In this document: positions 41,673-48,338 of the stretch, one piece after another
Layout: each line of letters begins with the position of its first letter
How positions within the stretch are numbered: position 1 is the stretch's first letter
Source of the DNA: Bradyrhizobium iriomotense
Lineage (GTDB): Bacteria > Pseudomonadota > Alphaproteobacteria > Rhizobiales > Xanthobacteraceae
Reading direction: 5' to 3'
NCBI RefSeq assembly: GCF_030160715.1
Contig: NZ_BSOW01000050.1
Coordinates: forward strand, 1-52,795
DNA length: 52,795 nucleotides
Program-made: the position numbers and the translations under genes
The notes under the pieces: generated by a model
The model's input: only the letters and a program-made list of their open reading frames with translations
Told to the model about the DNA's origin: nothing
Database searches by the model: none

Positions 41673-42548
41673 CTATGCAAGCTCCGACAACGCCGCCTCG
41701 ACGACCTTGCGCTGCTCGGCCGTCAATGCGGCCTGAGGCGGGACGGGGTCGCCGACGTCGTAGCCCTGGGTCGCCAGCCCTGCCTTGATGCAGGCGGCGA
41801 GGTTGAAGCGGGCGAAGGCTTCGTTGATGCGCCACAGCTTGCGCTGGAGCGCCATGGCCGCATCCCAGCGTCCCTCCTTGCAGAGATTGTAGAGCTGAAC
41901 GCTCTGGCGCGGGATGATGCAGGCCGGTCCCGCCATCCAGCCGAGGCCGCCGATCAGCATCACCGCGGCGGGAATATGTGCGGAAGCCGAGAACACGCGG
42001 ATCTTGTCGCCGCAGCGGTTCATGATCGACAGAAGCCGGCCGGTGTTGGTCGAGGCATCCTTGATGTAGCCGATGCGCGGATGCTCGGCGAGGCGCGCGA
42101 TGACGTCGAGCGTGAGGTCGGAGCGCTGGAATTGCGGATTGGAGTAGATGACGACGGGAATATCCACGGCGTCCGCAATGCTACGGAAATAGGATTCGAC
42201 CTGGGCCTCAGTAAGCGGGAAGTAGGCCTCCAGGATCGCCAGAATGCCGTCGGCGCCGAGCTTCTGGTACGCCTTCGCCTGCGCGACCGCATCGGCAGTC
42301 GAGGTCGAGGCGACACCGGCCACCACGGGCACGCGGCCCTCCACGGCCTCGATCGTGGTCTGCACGATCGCCCTGCGCTGCACAGCATCGAGATAGGCGA
42401 ATTCTCCAGTCGAACCGAGCGGCGTCAGCCCGTGCACGCCTGCGCCGATCAGGTCGTCGCAGAGCCGGGCGAGCACGCCGGTGCGCACCGTGCCGTCCGC
42501 ATCGACGGGCGAGACGAGATAGGGGAAGACGCCGTGGAAATCTGGCAT
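41673..42548 (-). CDS. Dihydrodipicolinate synthase (DapA) family protein
   Basis: 291 residues. TIM barrel of the N-acetylneuraminate lyase/DapA superfamily: HGVFPYLVSPVDADGTVRTG, GLTPLGSTGEFAYLDAVQRR (the GSTGE phosphate/keto acid loop), VDIPVVIYSNPQFQRSDLTL with the barrel Tyr, and RIGYIKDASTNTGRLL with the Schiff-base Lys, then GGLGWMAGPACIIPRQSVQL. Lysine biosynthesis is not implied; this subgroup acts as aldolase or decarboxylase on pyruvate-derived substrates. It runs parallel to the CoxL-like gene, 160 nt upstream of it, and may feed the same pathway (inference). The start could be earlier (42614). Confidence 0.88.
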   Translation of the reverse strand: MPDFHGVFPYLVSPVDADGTVRTGVLARLCDDLIGAGVHGLTPLGSTGEFAYLDAVQRRAIVQTTIEAVEGRVPVVAGVASTSTADAVAQAKAYQKLGADGILAILEAYFPLTEAQVESYFRSIADAVDIPVVIYSNPQFQRSDLTLDVIARLAEHPRIGYIKDASTNTGRLLSIMNRCGDKIRVFSASAHIPAAVMLIGGLGWMAGPACIIPRQSVQLYNLCKEGRWDAAMALQRKLWRINEAFARFNLAACIKAGLATQGYDVGDPVPPQAALTAEQRKVVEAALSELA

Positions 42549-42709
42549 GTCGGGCAACCCTGCGGCAGATCGGGCGTTGCAGGTCCGCCCGTATGGTTTC
42601 GCGGGTGCTAACACGCGCCCGTGAGGCCGACAAGCAAGCCGGCGAATGAACCGGCCTGCTGCATTGAGGGACTAATGGGACGTCGCCGCGAACCAACCAG
42701 GAAGCCCCT

Positions 42710-43036
42710 ATGCTGATCGTCACGACGGAGAACGTAGCGAACCACCGCGTCGTCAGGACGCTCGGCCAGTGCTTTGGCATCGTCGTCCGCAGCCGCGGGC
42801 TCGGCGGCAATATCATCGCCGGATTGCGGTCGATCGTCGGCGGCGAGATCCCCGAATATACGCGGCTGCTCGAAGATGCGCGCCGCCACGCTATCGACCG
42901 CCTGGTCGAGAACGCCACCGCGATGGGTGCCAACGCGATCGTGATGATGCGGTTCGATTCCGCGGAGATCGGCCAGACCATGAGCGAGATCGTCGCCTAC
43001 GGCACCGCGGTCGAGATCGAGCCGGCCTCGCGCTAG
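42710..43036 (+). CDS. YbjQ/UPF0145 family protein
   Basis: 108 residues, normal length. AGGAAG precedes the ATG. MLIVTTENVANHRVVRTLGQ, CFGIVVRSRGLGGNIIAGLR, IVGGEIPEYTRLLEDARRHA and AMGANAIVMMRFDSAEIGQT cover the whole domain; NAIVMMRFDS and the final YGTAVEIE are family hallmarks. The family is called heavy-metal-binding by homology only; it forms beta-rich pentamers in a structural study as I recall. Function unknown. It starts an operon of two with the gene at 43055. Confidence 0.9.
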   Translation: MLIVTTENVANHRVVRTLGQCFGIVVRSRGLGGNIIAGLRSIVGGEIPEYTRLLEDARRHAIDRLVENATAMGANAIVMMRFDSAEIGQTMSEIVAYGTAVEIEPASR

Positions 43037-43054
43037 CGACTTGCGGAGAGAAAC

Positions 43055-43327
43055 ATGTCCTTGGGATGCGCGATCGCCGCACTCGTGGTTGCCGCCGTGC
43101 TCCTGATCGCAGGCCACTTCTTTCCGTTCGGCGTTCCCCTCACCTTCATTGGCGTCGGTCTCATCCTCAGCCTCATCTACGACACCCGCTACAAGCCGGC
43201 GTCGAGGCGGCCGGCAGGTCCCGGCTGGGTCGACACCGGCGAGCGCTTCATCGATCCCGAGACCAAGCGGCGCGTGGCCGTGTTCACGCGGCCCGAGACC
43301 GGCGAGCGGGAATATATCGAGCTTTAG
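43055..43327 (+). CDS. Small membrane protein, function unknown
   Basis: 90 residues. CGGAGAGAAAC precedes the ATG, 18 nt after the YbjQ-like stop, so the two are likely co-transcribed. Two hydrophobic segments (CAIAALVVAAVLLIAGHFFP and LTFIGVGLILSLIYDTRYKP) form a hairpin-like anchor at residues 4-47, followed by a polar tail with RFIDPETKRRVAVFTRPETG. No family recognised. Several rhizobial genomes carry similar tails after YbjQ, in my recollection. Confidence 0.75.
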   Translation: MSLGCAIAALVVAAVLLIAGHFFPFGVPLTFIGVGLILSLIYDTRYKPASRRPAGPGWVDTGERFIDPETKRRVAVFTRPETGEREYIEL

Positions 43328-43336
43328 CTCGCGCCC

Positions 43337-44302
43337 TCACACCTTGATGAGCCGCACCCGCGTGCCCCAGGGATCGACGGCCTCGACGCCATTGGCAAGC
43401 GCCGTAACCTGCGCGCCCGCCTTGCGCAGGCGCTCGTCCTGGGCGGCGAGGATGTCCTGCTTCTCCGTCACCAGCGAGAACCAGGCGAGCCCGGTCGTGG
43501 TATCGTCGCGGCGGCCGGCGCCCTGGCTCTGCCAGACGTTCATGCCGAGATGGTGGTGATAGCGGCCGGAGGAGAGGAACGCGGCGCCGTTGCGGCGGCG
43601 GGTCGGATCGAGACCGACGGTGCCGTGATAAAAGCCTTCGGCCTTCGCGAGGTCGCCGACGCGCAAATGCATGTGCCCGACGCGCAAGCCCTCCGGCGCC
43701 TTGGCGTAATCGCTGACGCGGGTATTGGTGAGCGACAGCAGGTCCGGAATGTTCAGCTCGTCGGTCGCCATCTTCACCGAGCCCTCGCTCCACTGCCATT
43801 GCGAGGGATCGCGGTCGGCATAGACCTCGATGCCGTTGCCTTCGGGATCGTCGAGATAGACGGACTCGCTGACGAGATGATCGGCAAACCCCGACAGCGG
43901 CACACGATGCGAGGCGGCGTGCACCAGCCAGCGCGCGAGATCCTTGCGCGTCGGCATCAGGAATGCGGTGTGATAGAGACCGGCCGCGTTGCGCGGCTCG
44001 ATCGTGGCATCGGGATACGCTTCCAGCACGAGCAGCGTTACCCCGCCGGCGCCGAGCTGCGCTGAACCCGCCGAGCGTTCCATCACCGTGAGGCCGAGCA
44101 CGTCGCGATAATAGTCGGCGACGGTATCGAGATTCTTGACCCGCAGCGTCACCATGCCGACGCGCATCGGCGTGCGGCTGGCGTAGGTCGGCCCGACGCT
44201 GACCGGATTGCCCTCGGCACGCGCCGCAGCCGCGGCGGCTGCCGCGAGCGTAGTGGCGCCGGCGAGATGGAGCAGCATGCGGCGGGTCAGGTCGATGGTC
44301 AT
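43337..44302 (-). CDS. Tat-exported VOC family (extradiol dioxygenase/CatE-like) protein
   Basis: 321 residues. The signal MTIDLTRRMLLHLAGATTLA (RRMLLHL) is twin-arginine-like, with cleavage near ARAEG. Two vicinal oxygen chelate domains follow. Domain 1: MRVGMVTLRVKNLDTVADYY, LYHTAFLMPTRKDL and YLDDPEGNGIEVYADRDPSQ. Domain 2: LRVGHMHLRVGDLAKAEGFY, FLSSGRYHHHLGMNVWQSQG, ending VDPWGTRVRLIKV. His residues of domain 2 (GHMHL, YHHHL) are in place for metal binding, but the usual final Glu of the triad (DPxGNxIEL) is replaced by Arg or Val here, so an active metal site needs checking. Export of such a protein is unusual because most VOC dioxygenases are cytoplasmic. The long open frame to 45034 upstream is antisense noise. 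Confidence 0.85.
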   Translation of the reverse strand: MTIDLTRRMLLHLAGATTLAAAAAAAARAEGNPVSVGPTYASRTPMRVGMVTLRVKNLDTVADYYRDVLGLTVMERSAGSAQLGAGGVTLLVLEAYPDATIEPRNAAGLYHTAFLMPTRKDLARWLVHAASHRVPLSGFADHLVSESVYLDDPEGNGIEVYADRDPSQWQWSEGSVKMATDELNIPDLLSLTNTRVSDYAKAPEGLRVGHMHLRVGDLAKAEGFYHGTVGLDPTRRRNGAAFLSSGRYHHHLGMNVWQSQGAGRRDDTTTGLAWFSLVTEKQDILAAQDERLRKAGAQVTALANGVEAVDPWGTRVRLIKV

Positions 44303-44486
44303 CCGGGGTCTTCCGAAAATGCGTGGGGCTCTGAGGCGCAATGGCGGGCCGATTGCTACACGTTCCCGTGACCGCCTCCCAATCACATGTTCGTCGGCCG
44401 GGACAATACGGAGGCTCCTGCCCATCAGGCCAGTTTCCGGATCGGCCGCGGCATCCCAGATTTGGGACAACCGACAGGAGCCCTCC

Positions 44487-45353
44487 ATGACCGACCCTAC
44501 CCCCCTCGCCGCGCTCTCATCAGCGCTTTCCGATGTCACTGCGCGTGCTGCGCCGTCGCTCGTCTCCGTCCACTCGCATCGGTTGCGCGCTTCCGGCTTT
44601 GTCTGGAAGGCAGGCCTCATCATCACGGCCGACGAGGCGCTGGCCGATGAGGGCGAAGTCGAGATCAGGCTCGCCGACGGCAGCACCCGGACGGCAACGA
44701 TTGCCGGCCGCGACCACACCACCGACATCGCGCTGCTGCGCGTCGATGCCGACATCCCGCCGGTGAAGCTGACGTCCGCCGCCCCAGCGCTCGGTTCGCT
44801 CGCAATCGTCGTTGCAGCCGACCGCGGCGCACCCACGGCATCTCTCGGCATGGTGTCGCTCGCTGGCCCGCGCTGGCGCAGCCTTCGCGGCGGCGACATC
44901 GATGCGCGGATCGAGCTCGACGTGCGGCTACGCCATAGCCATGAGGGCGGGCTCGCGCTGAATGCACAGGGCGAACCGTTCGGCATGGCGGTGCAGGGAC
45001 CGCGGCGCGTGCTGGTGATCCCGGCCGCGACCATCGAGCGCGTCGCGGCGCAGCTCGAGACGCGCGGCCGGATCGCGCGCGGCTATCTCGGGCTCGGCCT
45101 GCAACCGGTGCGGCTCGATGACGGCGTCGGCGCGATGGTGATGAATGTCGACAAGTCCGGACCATCTGCCGCCGCCGGTATCAGGCAGGGCGACGTCATC
45201 GTAGCCGTCAATGACGAGAAACTCGCTGGCGTCCGCGCGCTGTCGCGCTCGCTCGGACCTGCGAGCGTGGGCTCCGTCGTCGACGTCGCGGTGCGGCGCG
45301 GCGGCGAGCCGGTGAGCTTCAAGGTCACGATCGGCGAAAGGCCGGAGGCGTGA
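44487..45353 (+). CDS. Trypsin-like/PDZ (S1C, DegP-like) protein with degenerate catalytic triad
   Basis: 288 residues, no signal peptide. A trypsin-like fold (residues about 5-195) and one PDZ domain (about 200-285: RGYLGLGLQPVRLDDGVGAM, SGPSAAAGIRQGDVIVAVND) match the HtrA/DegP layout. The triad, however, is broken. In the place of the His loop (VxTNHHVV) stands GLIITADEALA with Asp49/Glu50; Asp80 is retained in DHTTDIALLRVD; and the GNSGGP loop is RHSHEGGLALN with Glu153 in place of the catalytic Ser. Proteolysis is therefore unlikely; a binding or regulatory role is inferred. AGGAG lies about 9 nt before the ATG. The stop overlaps the start of a LuxR-type regulator by 4 nt, so translation is coupled and the pair probably acts together. 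Confidence 0.88.
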   Translation: MTDPTPLAALSSALSDVTARAAPSLVSVHSHRLRASGFVWKAGLIITADEALADEGEVEIRLADGSTRTATIAGRDHTTDIALLRVDADIPPVKLTSAAPALGSLAIVVAADRGAPTASLGMVSLAGPRWRSLRGGDIDARIELDVRLRHSHEGGLALNAQGEPFGMAVQGPRRVLVIPAATIERVAAQLETRGRIARGYLGLGLQPVRLDDGVGAMVMNVDKSGPSAAAGIRQGDVIVAVNDEKLAGVRALSRSLGPASVGSVVDVAVRRGGEPVSFKVTIGERPEA

Positions 45354-45715
45354 GCGAGGACACGACGCAGGACATCGCGATCGCGCTGGAGATCGGCGAT
45401 CCCGCGCTCGCCGACCGGCTGGCGTCGCTGCTCGGCGGCGTCGCCGGCCTGCGGCTCGTCGCGCCTGGAGATCCTGCCGCGGTGGTCGTACGCGACCGAC
45501 AGCCCTCGCCGGCCGATATCGAGCTGACGGCGCGCGAGCTCGACGTGCTCGCGCTGATGGCCGAGGGCGCCTCGAACAAGATGATCGCGCGCCAGCTCGG
45601 CATCTCCGTGCACACCGTCAAGTTCCACGTCGGCTCGCTGCTCGACAAGCTGGATGCCACCGGCCGCACCGACGCGGTCGCACATGCCGCGCGGCGGGGC
45701 GTTATCAATCTCTAA
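45350..45715 (+). CDS. LuxR/NarL-type DNA-binding regulator with vestigial receiver domain
   Basis: 121 residues, GTG start inside the stop of the pseudoprotease gene. The C-terminal half is a complete NarL/GerE helix-turn-helix: ELTARELDVLALMAEGASNK, MIARQLGISVHTVKFHVGSL, LDKLDATGRTDAVAHAARRG. The first 55 residues (IAIALEIGDPALADRLASLL, then VAGLRLVAPGDPAAVVVRDR) look like only the first part of a receiver domain; the phosphoacceptor Asp region and the rest of the fold are absent. It cannot be a normal phosphorylated response regulator. Target genes unknown. A palindrome follows at 45765-45813. Confidence 0.87.
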   Translation: MSEDTTQDIAIALEIGDPALADRLASLLGGVAGLRLVAPGDPAAVVVRDRQPSPADIELTARELDVLALMAEGASNKMIARQLGISVHTVKFHVGSLLDKLDATGRTDAVAHAARRGVINL

Positions 45716-45764
45716 AGCGCGATGAGATTGCGATGAATTGTCGTCGCGCTTTAGGTTATTGTTT

Positions 45765-45813
45765 GAGCATGATCTCTTCGGAAAACCGCTTCACACTTTT
45801 CCGGATCATGCTC
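45765..45813. terminator. Hairpin between convergent regulator and kinase genes
   Basis: GAGCATGATC (45765-45774) pairs with GATCATGCTC (45804-45813), and CGGAAAA with TTTTCCG inside it. This repeat type is widespread in Bradyrhizobium. Its place, 50 nt after the LuxR stop and 6 nt before the kinase gene's 3' end, suits a bidirectional terminator. Confidence 0.65.
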
Positions 45814-45818
45814 TAGGA

Positions 45819-46895
45819 TCAGAGCGCGGACGGCGGCGGGAATCTGAGCGCGACGGTCAGTCCCGGCGCATTATCGCGCAGCGAGACCTCGGCGCCGTGC
45901 AGGCGCGCAACCGCTGCGACGAGGCTCAGGCCGAGGCCATTGCCGGGCGTGTAGCGGCTCTGCTCGAGACGATAGAAGCGCTTGAACACCTGGTCGTGCT
46001 GGTCGCTCGGAATACCCGGGCCGTTGTCGGCAATTGCGATGCTCGCGGCCCCGTCTTTGGCGGTGCAGGTCACGCTCACCTGCCCGCTTGCGCGGCCGTG
46101 CTTGATCGCGTTGTCGACGAGGTTGGCGATGGCGTCGAACAGCAGGTCGCGGTCGCCGGTGACCCTGACCTCGCGGTCGCCGGTCAAGCTGAGGCGGGTC
46201 GCGACCTGCTCGGCCGCGGCATCATAGAGCTCGACGACCTCGCCGGCGATCTCCACGAGGTTCAGCTCGCGGAATGCGCCCTTGCGGGCGCGGGTCTCGA
46301 TCTCGGAGATCCGGGTGATGGAAGCGAACATGCCGAGCACGGCATCGAGATCGGCGATGGTATCGCCGATCAGCGCCGCATCATTCTCGCTGTTGCGCGG
46401 GATATGATAGGCCTTTTCCAGCCGGCCGCGCATGCGCGTCAACGGCGTGCGCAGATCGTGCGCGACGTTGTCGCTGACCTGCTTGACCTCGCCCATCAGG
46501 GTTTCGATGCGGTCGAGCATCTGGTTGAGGTTTTCCGCAACGCGATCCCATTCGTCATGGCTGCCGCGCAAGGGGATGCGCTGGTCGAGGCCCGAGAGCA
46601 TGATGGCGCGGCTGGTGGCGTTGATCTGCTCGATGCGGCCGACCGTGCGCCGCGTCACCAGCACGGCGGCCACCGCGGCAAGCACCAGCAGCAGCAGGGC
46701 GACCGCGATCATCGCGAGCTCGATCATCGCGGTGAAGCCCTCGTGATCGCCGACCTCCCCGACTCGGCTCTGCACATAGGCCAGCGTCCCGTAATAGACC
46801 CAGGCGATGATCGCGGCGACGATCAGGCCGAAGATCGCGATCGCGATCAGCGCCAGGCGGAACGTCGATGACTTAAGCGTATTAGCCAGGAGCAC
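45819..46895 (-). CDS. Sensor histidine kinase (HAMP, EnvZ/QseC-type)
   Basis: 358 residues. Two membrane helices (LALIAIAIFGLIVAAIIAWV and MIELAMIAVALLLLVLAAVA) enclose a short periplasmic loop of about 35 residues. The HAMP region (VTRRTVGRIEQINATSRAIM) leads to the HisKA H-box VSDNVAHDLRTPLTRMRGRL, then the N-box LVDNAIKHGRASGQ, G1 IADNGPGIPSDQHDQVFKRF and G2 PGNGLGLSLVAAVARLHGAE. All ATP-binding motifs look intact. The periplasmic loop is short, so sensing may be within the membrane. It overlaps the response regulator's stop by 14 nt (46882-46895). Confidence 0.93.
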   Translation of the reverse strand: MLLANTLKSSTFRLALIAIAIFGLIVAAIIAWVYYGTLAYVQSRVGEVGDHEGFTAMIELAMIAVALLLLVLAAVAAVLVTRRTVGRIEQINATSRAIMLSGLDQRIPLRGSHDEWDRVAENLNQMLDRIETLMGEVKQVSDNVAHDLRTPLTRMRGRLEKAYHIPRNSENDAALIGDTIADLDAVLGMFASITRISEIETRARKGAFRELNLVEIAGEVVELYDAAAEQVATRLSLTGDREVRVTGDRDLLFDAIANLVDNAIKHGRASGQVSVTCTAKDGAASIAIADNGPGIPSDQHDQVFKRFYRLEQSRYTPGNGLGLSLVAAVARLHGAEVSLRDNAPGLTVALRFPPPSAL

Positions 46896-47574
46896 GGAGG
46901 CAATATCCGATGCCGCGGATGGTGTGGATCAGCGGATAGGCCTGGCTGTCGTCGACCTTGCGGCGGACGCGGCCGACATAGACGTCGATGATGTTGGTGG
47001 AGGGATCGAAATGCAGGTCCCAGACGTGCTGGAGCAGCATCGCGCGGGAGACGACGCGGCCCTCGTTGCGGACGAGATATTCGAGCAGCTGGAATTCGCG
47101 CGGCAGCAAGGGGATCTTCTTGCCGCGCCGGCTGGCACTGCGCGAGATCAAATCGACGGCGAGATCGCCGACGCGCAGGATCGTCTCCTTTGCGATCGTC
47201 TCGCTGCGGCGTCCGAGCGCCTCGAGGCGCGCGAGCAGCTCGACGAAGGAGAACGGCTTGACCAGATAGTCGTCGCCGCCGGCGCGCAGGCCCCGCACGC
47301 GGTCGTCGACCTCGCCGAGCGCGGAGATGATCAGGAAGGGCGAGACGATGCCGTCGTCGCGCAGCTGGCGCATCACCGTGATGCCGTCGATGTCGGGCAG
47401 CATGCGGTCGATGGTGATCACGGCATAGTCGCGCTCACTGCCGCGGCTGAGCGCCTCGCGGCCGGTCGCGGCGAGATCGACCTCGTAGCCGCTCGTCGTC
47501 AGCTCTTCGGCGAGCTGGCCTGCGGTCTCCAGGTCGTCCTCGACGACGAGAATGCGGCGGTGACCTCCGGTCAT
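46882..47574 (-). CDS. OmpR-family response regulator
   Basis: 230 residues. The receiver domain reads RRILVVEDDLETAGQLAEEL with the acidic pair, YAVITIDRMLPDIDGITVMR with the phosphoacceptor Asp near residue 56, and DDYLVKPFSFVELLARLEAL with the conserved Lys. The winged helix follows (LPREFQLLEYLVRNEGRVVS, LLQHVWDLHFDPSTNIIDVY, HTIRGIGYCLRAPG). It is the partner of the kinase at 45819-46895, with which it overlaps. The inferred target is unknown. The upstream 98 nt (47575-47672) contain only the gap to the Gly-rich protein and no evident autoregulatory site. Confidence 0.94.
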   Translation of the reverse strand: MTGGHRRILVVEDDLETAGQLAEELTTSGYEVDLAATGREALSRGSERDYAVITIDRMLPDIDGITVMRQLRDDGIVSPFLIISALGEVDDRVRGLRAGGDDYLVKPFSFVELLARLEALGRRSETIAKETILRVGDLAVDLISRSASRRGKKIPLLPREFQLLEYLVRNEGRVVSRAMLLQHVWDLHFDPSTNIIDVYVGRVRRKVDDSQAYPLIHTIRGIGYCLRAPG

Positions 47575-47672
47575 GGTTTAACTCCGCGCGACGATCGCCA
47601 CCAGACTATCCCGTTCCGGGGCAGGGCGGAACTGCCCGGCGGCGATCGCGACAACGGTGCGGTCACGTCATG

Positions 47673-48209
47673 CTAGTACCAATCGTCCCCGCACACATTG
47701 ACCCACTGCCAGCCATAGGGCGTCCAGGTCTGCCGCCAGCAACCGTCGTAGTAGCCGGCATAGATGAAGGGGGCGCCGCCGAAGAAGAAGCGATGGTGAT
47801 GCCGGAAGAAGGCGTGGCGGCCGATGAAAGGCCTGCCGTGCCAGCCGGCGCCGGCAAAGCGTGGCCCGACAAAGGCCGCGCGGGCGGCCATCGGGCTGCC
47901 TGCAAAACGCGGCCCGACGAAAGCTGCCCGGGCAGCCATCGGACTGCCTGCGAAGCGCGCGCCACCAAAGCTCGCTCCGCCAAAACGAGCACCGCCCATG
48001 CCGCCGAAATGAGCGCCGCCCATGCCGCCACCCATGCCACCAGCACGCATGCCGCCACCCATGCCCATGCCGCCACCACCCATATGCCCACCGCCGCCGA
48101 AGCCGCCATGTCCGCCGCCGCCACCGCGCTGGGCGAGGACGGGCGACGCGACCGCCAGCGTCGCGGCGACTGCCGCTGCGACGAGGCCTGTGAGAAGCCT
48201 GTTGTTCAT
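47673..48209 (-). CDS. Secreted Gly/His/Met-rich protein with internal tandem repeat
   Basis: 178 residues. Signal peptide MNNRLLTGLVAAAVAATLAV, cleavage near VLAQ. The mature N-terminus is GGGGHGGFGGGGHMGGGGMG, rich in His and Met, followed by an exact duplication in which FAGSPMAARAAFVGPR occurs twice (nucleotides about 47860-47950). The C-terminal part has AGWHGRPFIGRHAFFRHHHR and YDGCWRQTWTPYGWQWVNVC with two Cys. Many rhizobial secreted proteins of this type exist (sulfur globule-like or sarcoplasmic reticulum-like names are used). Metal binding through His/Met is suggested but unproven. Confidence 0.8.
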   Translation of the reverse strand: MNNRLLTGLVAAAVAATLAVASPVLAQRGGGGGHGGFGGGGHMGGGGMGMGGGMRAGGMGGGMGGAHFGGMGGARFGGASFGGARFAGSPMAARAAFVGPRFAGSPMAARAAFVGPRFAGAGWHGRPFIGRHAFFRHHHRFFFGGAPFIYAGYYDGCWRQTWTPYGWQWVNVCGDDWY

Positions 48210-48338
48210 CGGAAGATCCTCCTTGCAGTGCGGCTGTAGCCTCGCCGCACTCGGAGGATCAGATGATGTGACGGGAGGCCATCCTTCAACTTACAAATGC
48301 GCCAGATTCTGACGCGGATGTTAGTTTGCCAGAGTGCC

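Noticed and set aside
43600..45034. Possible longer fusion upstream of the VOC protein
   Set aside because: The upstream part is antisense to the pseudoprotease gene; the Tat signal at 44302 gives the real start.
47824..48012. Repeated unit resembling a CRISPR-like array
   Set aside because: Only two copies, in frame and inside a coding sequence; no spacers and no cas genes.
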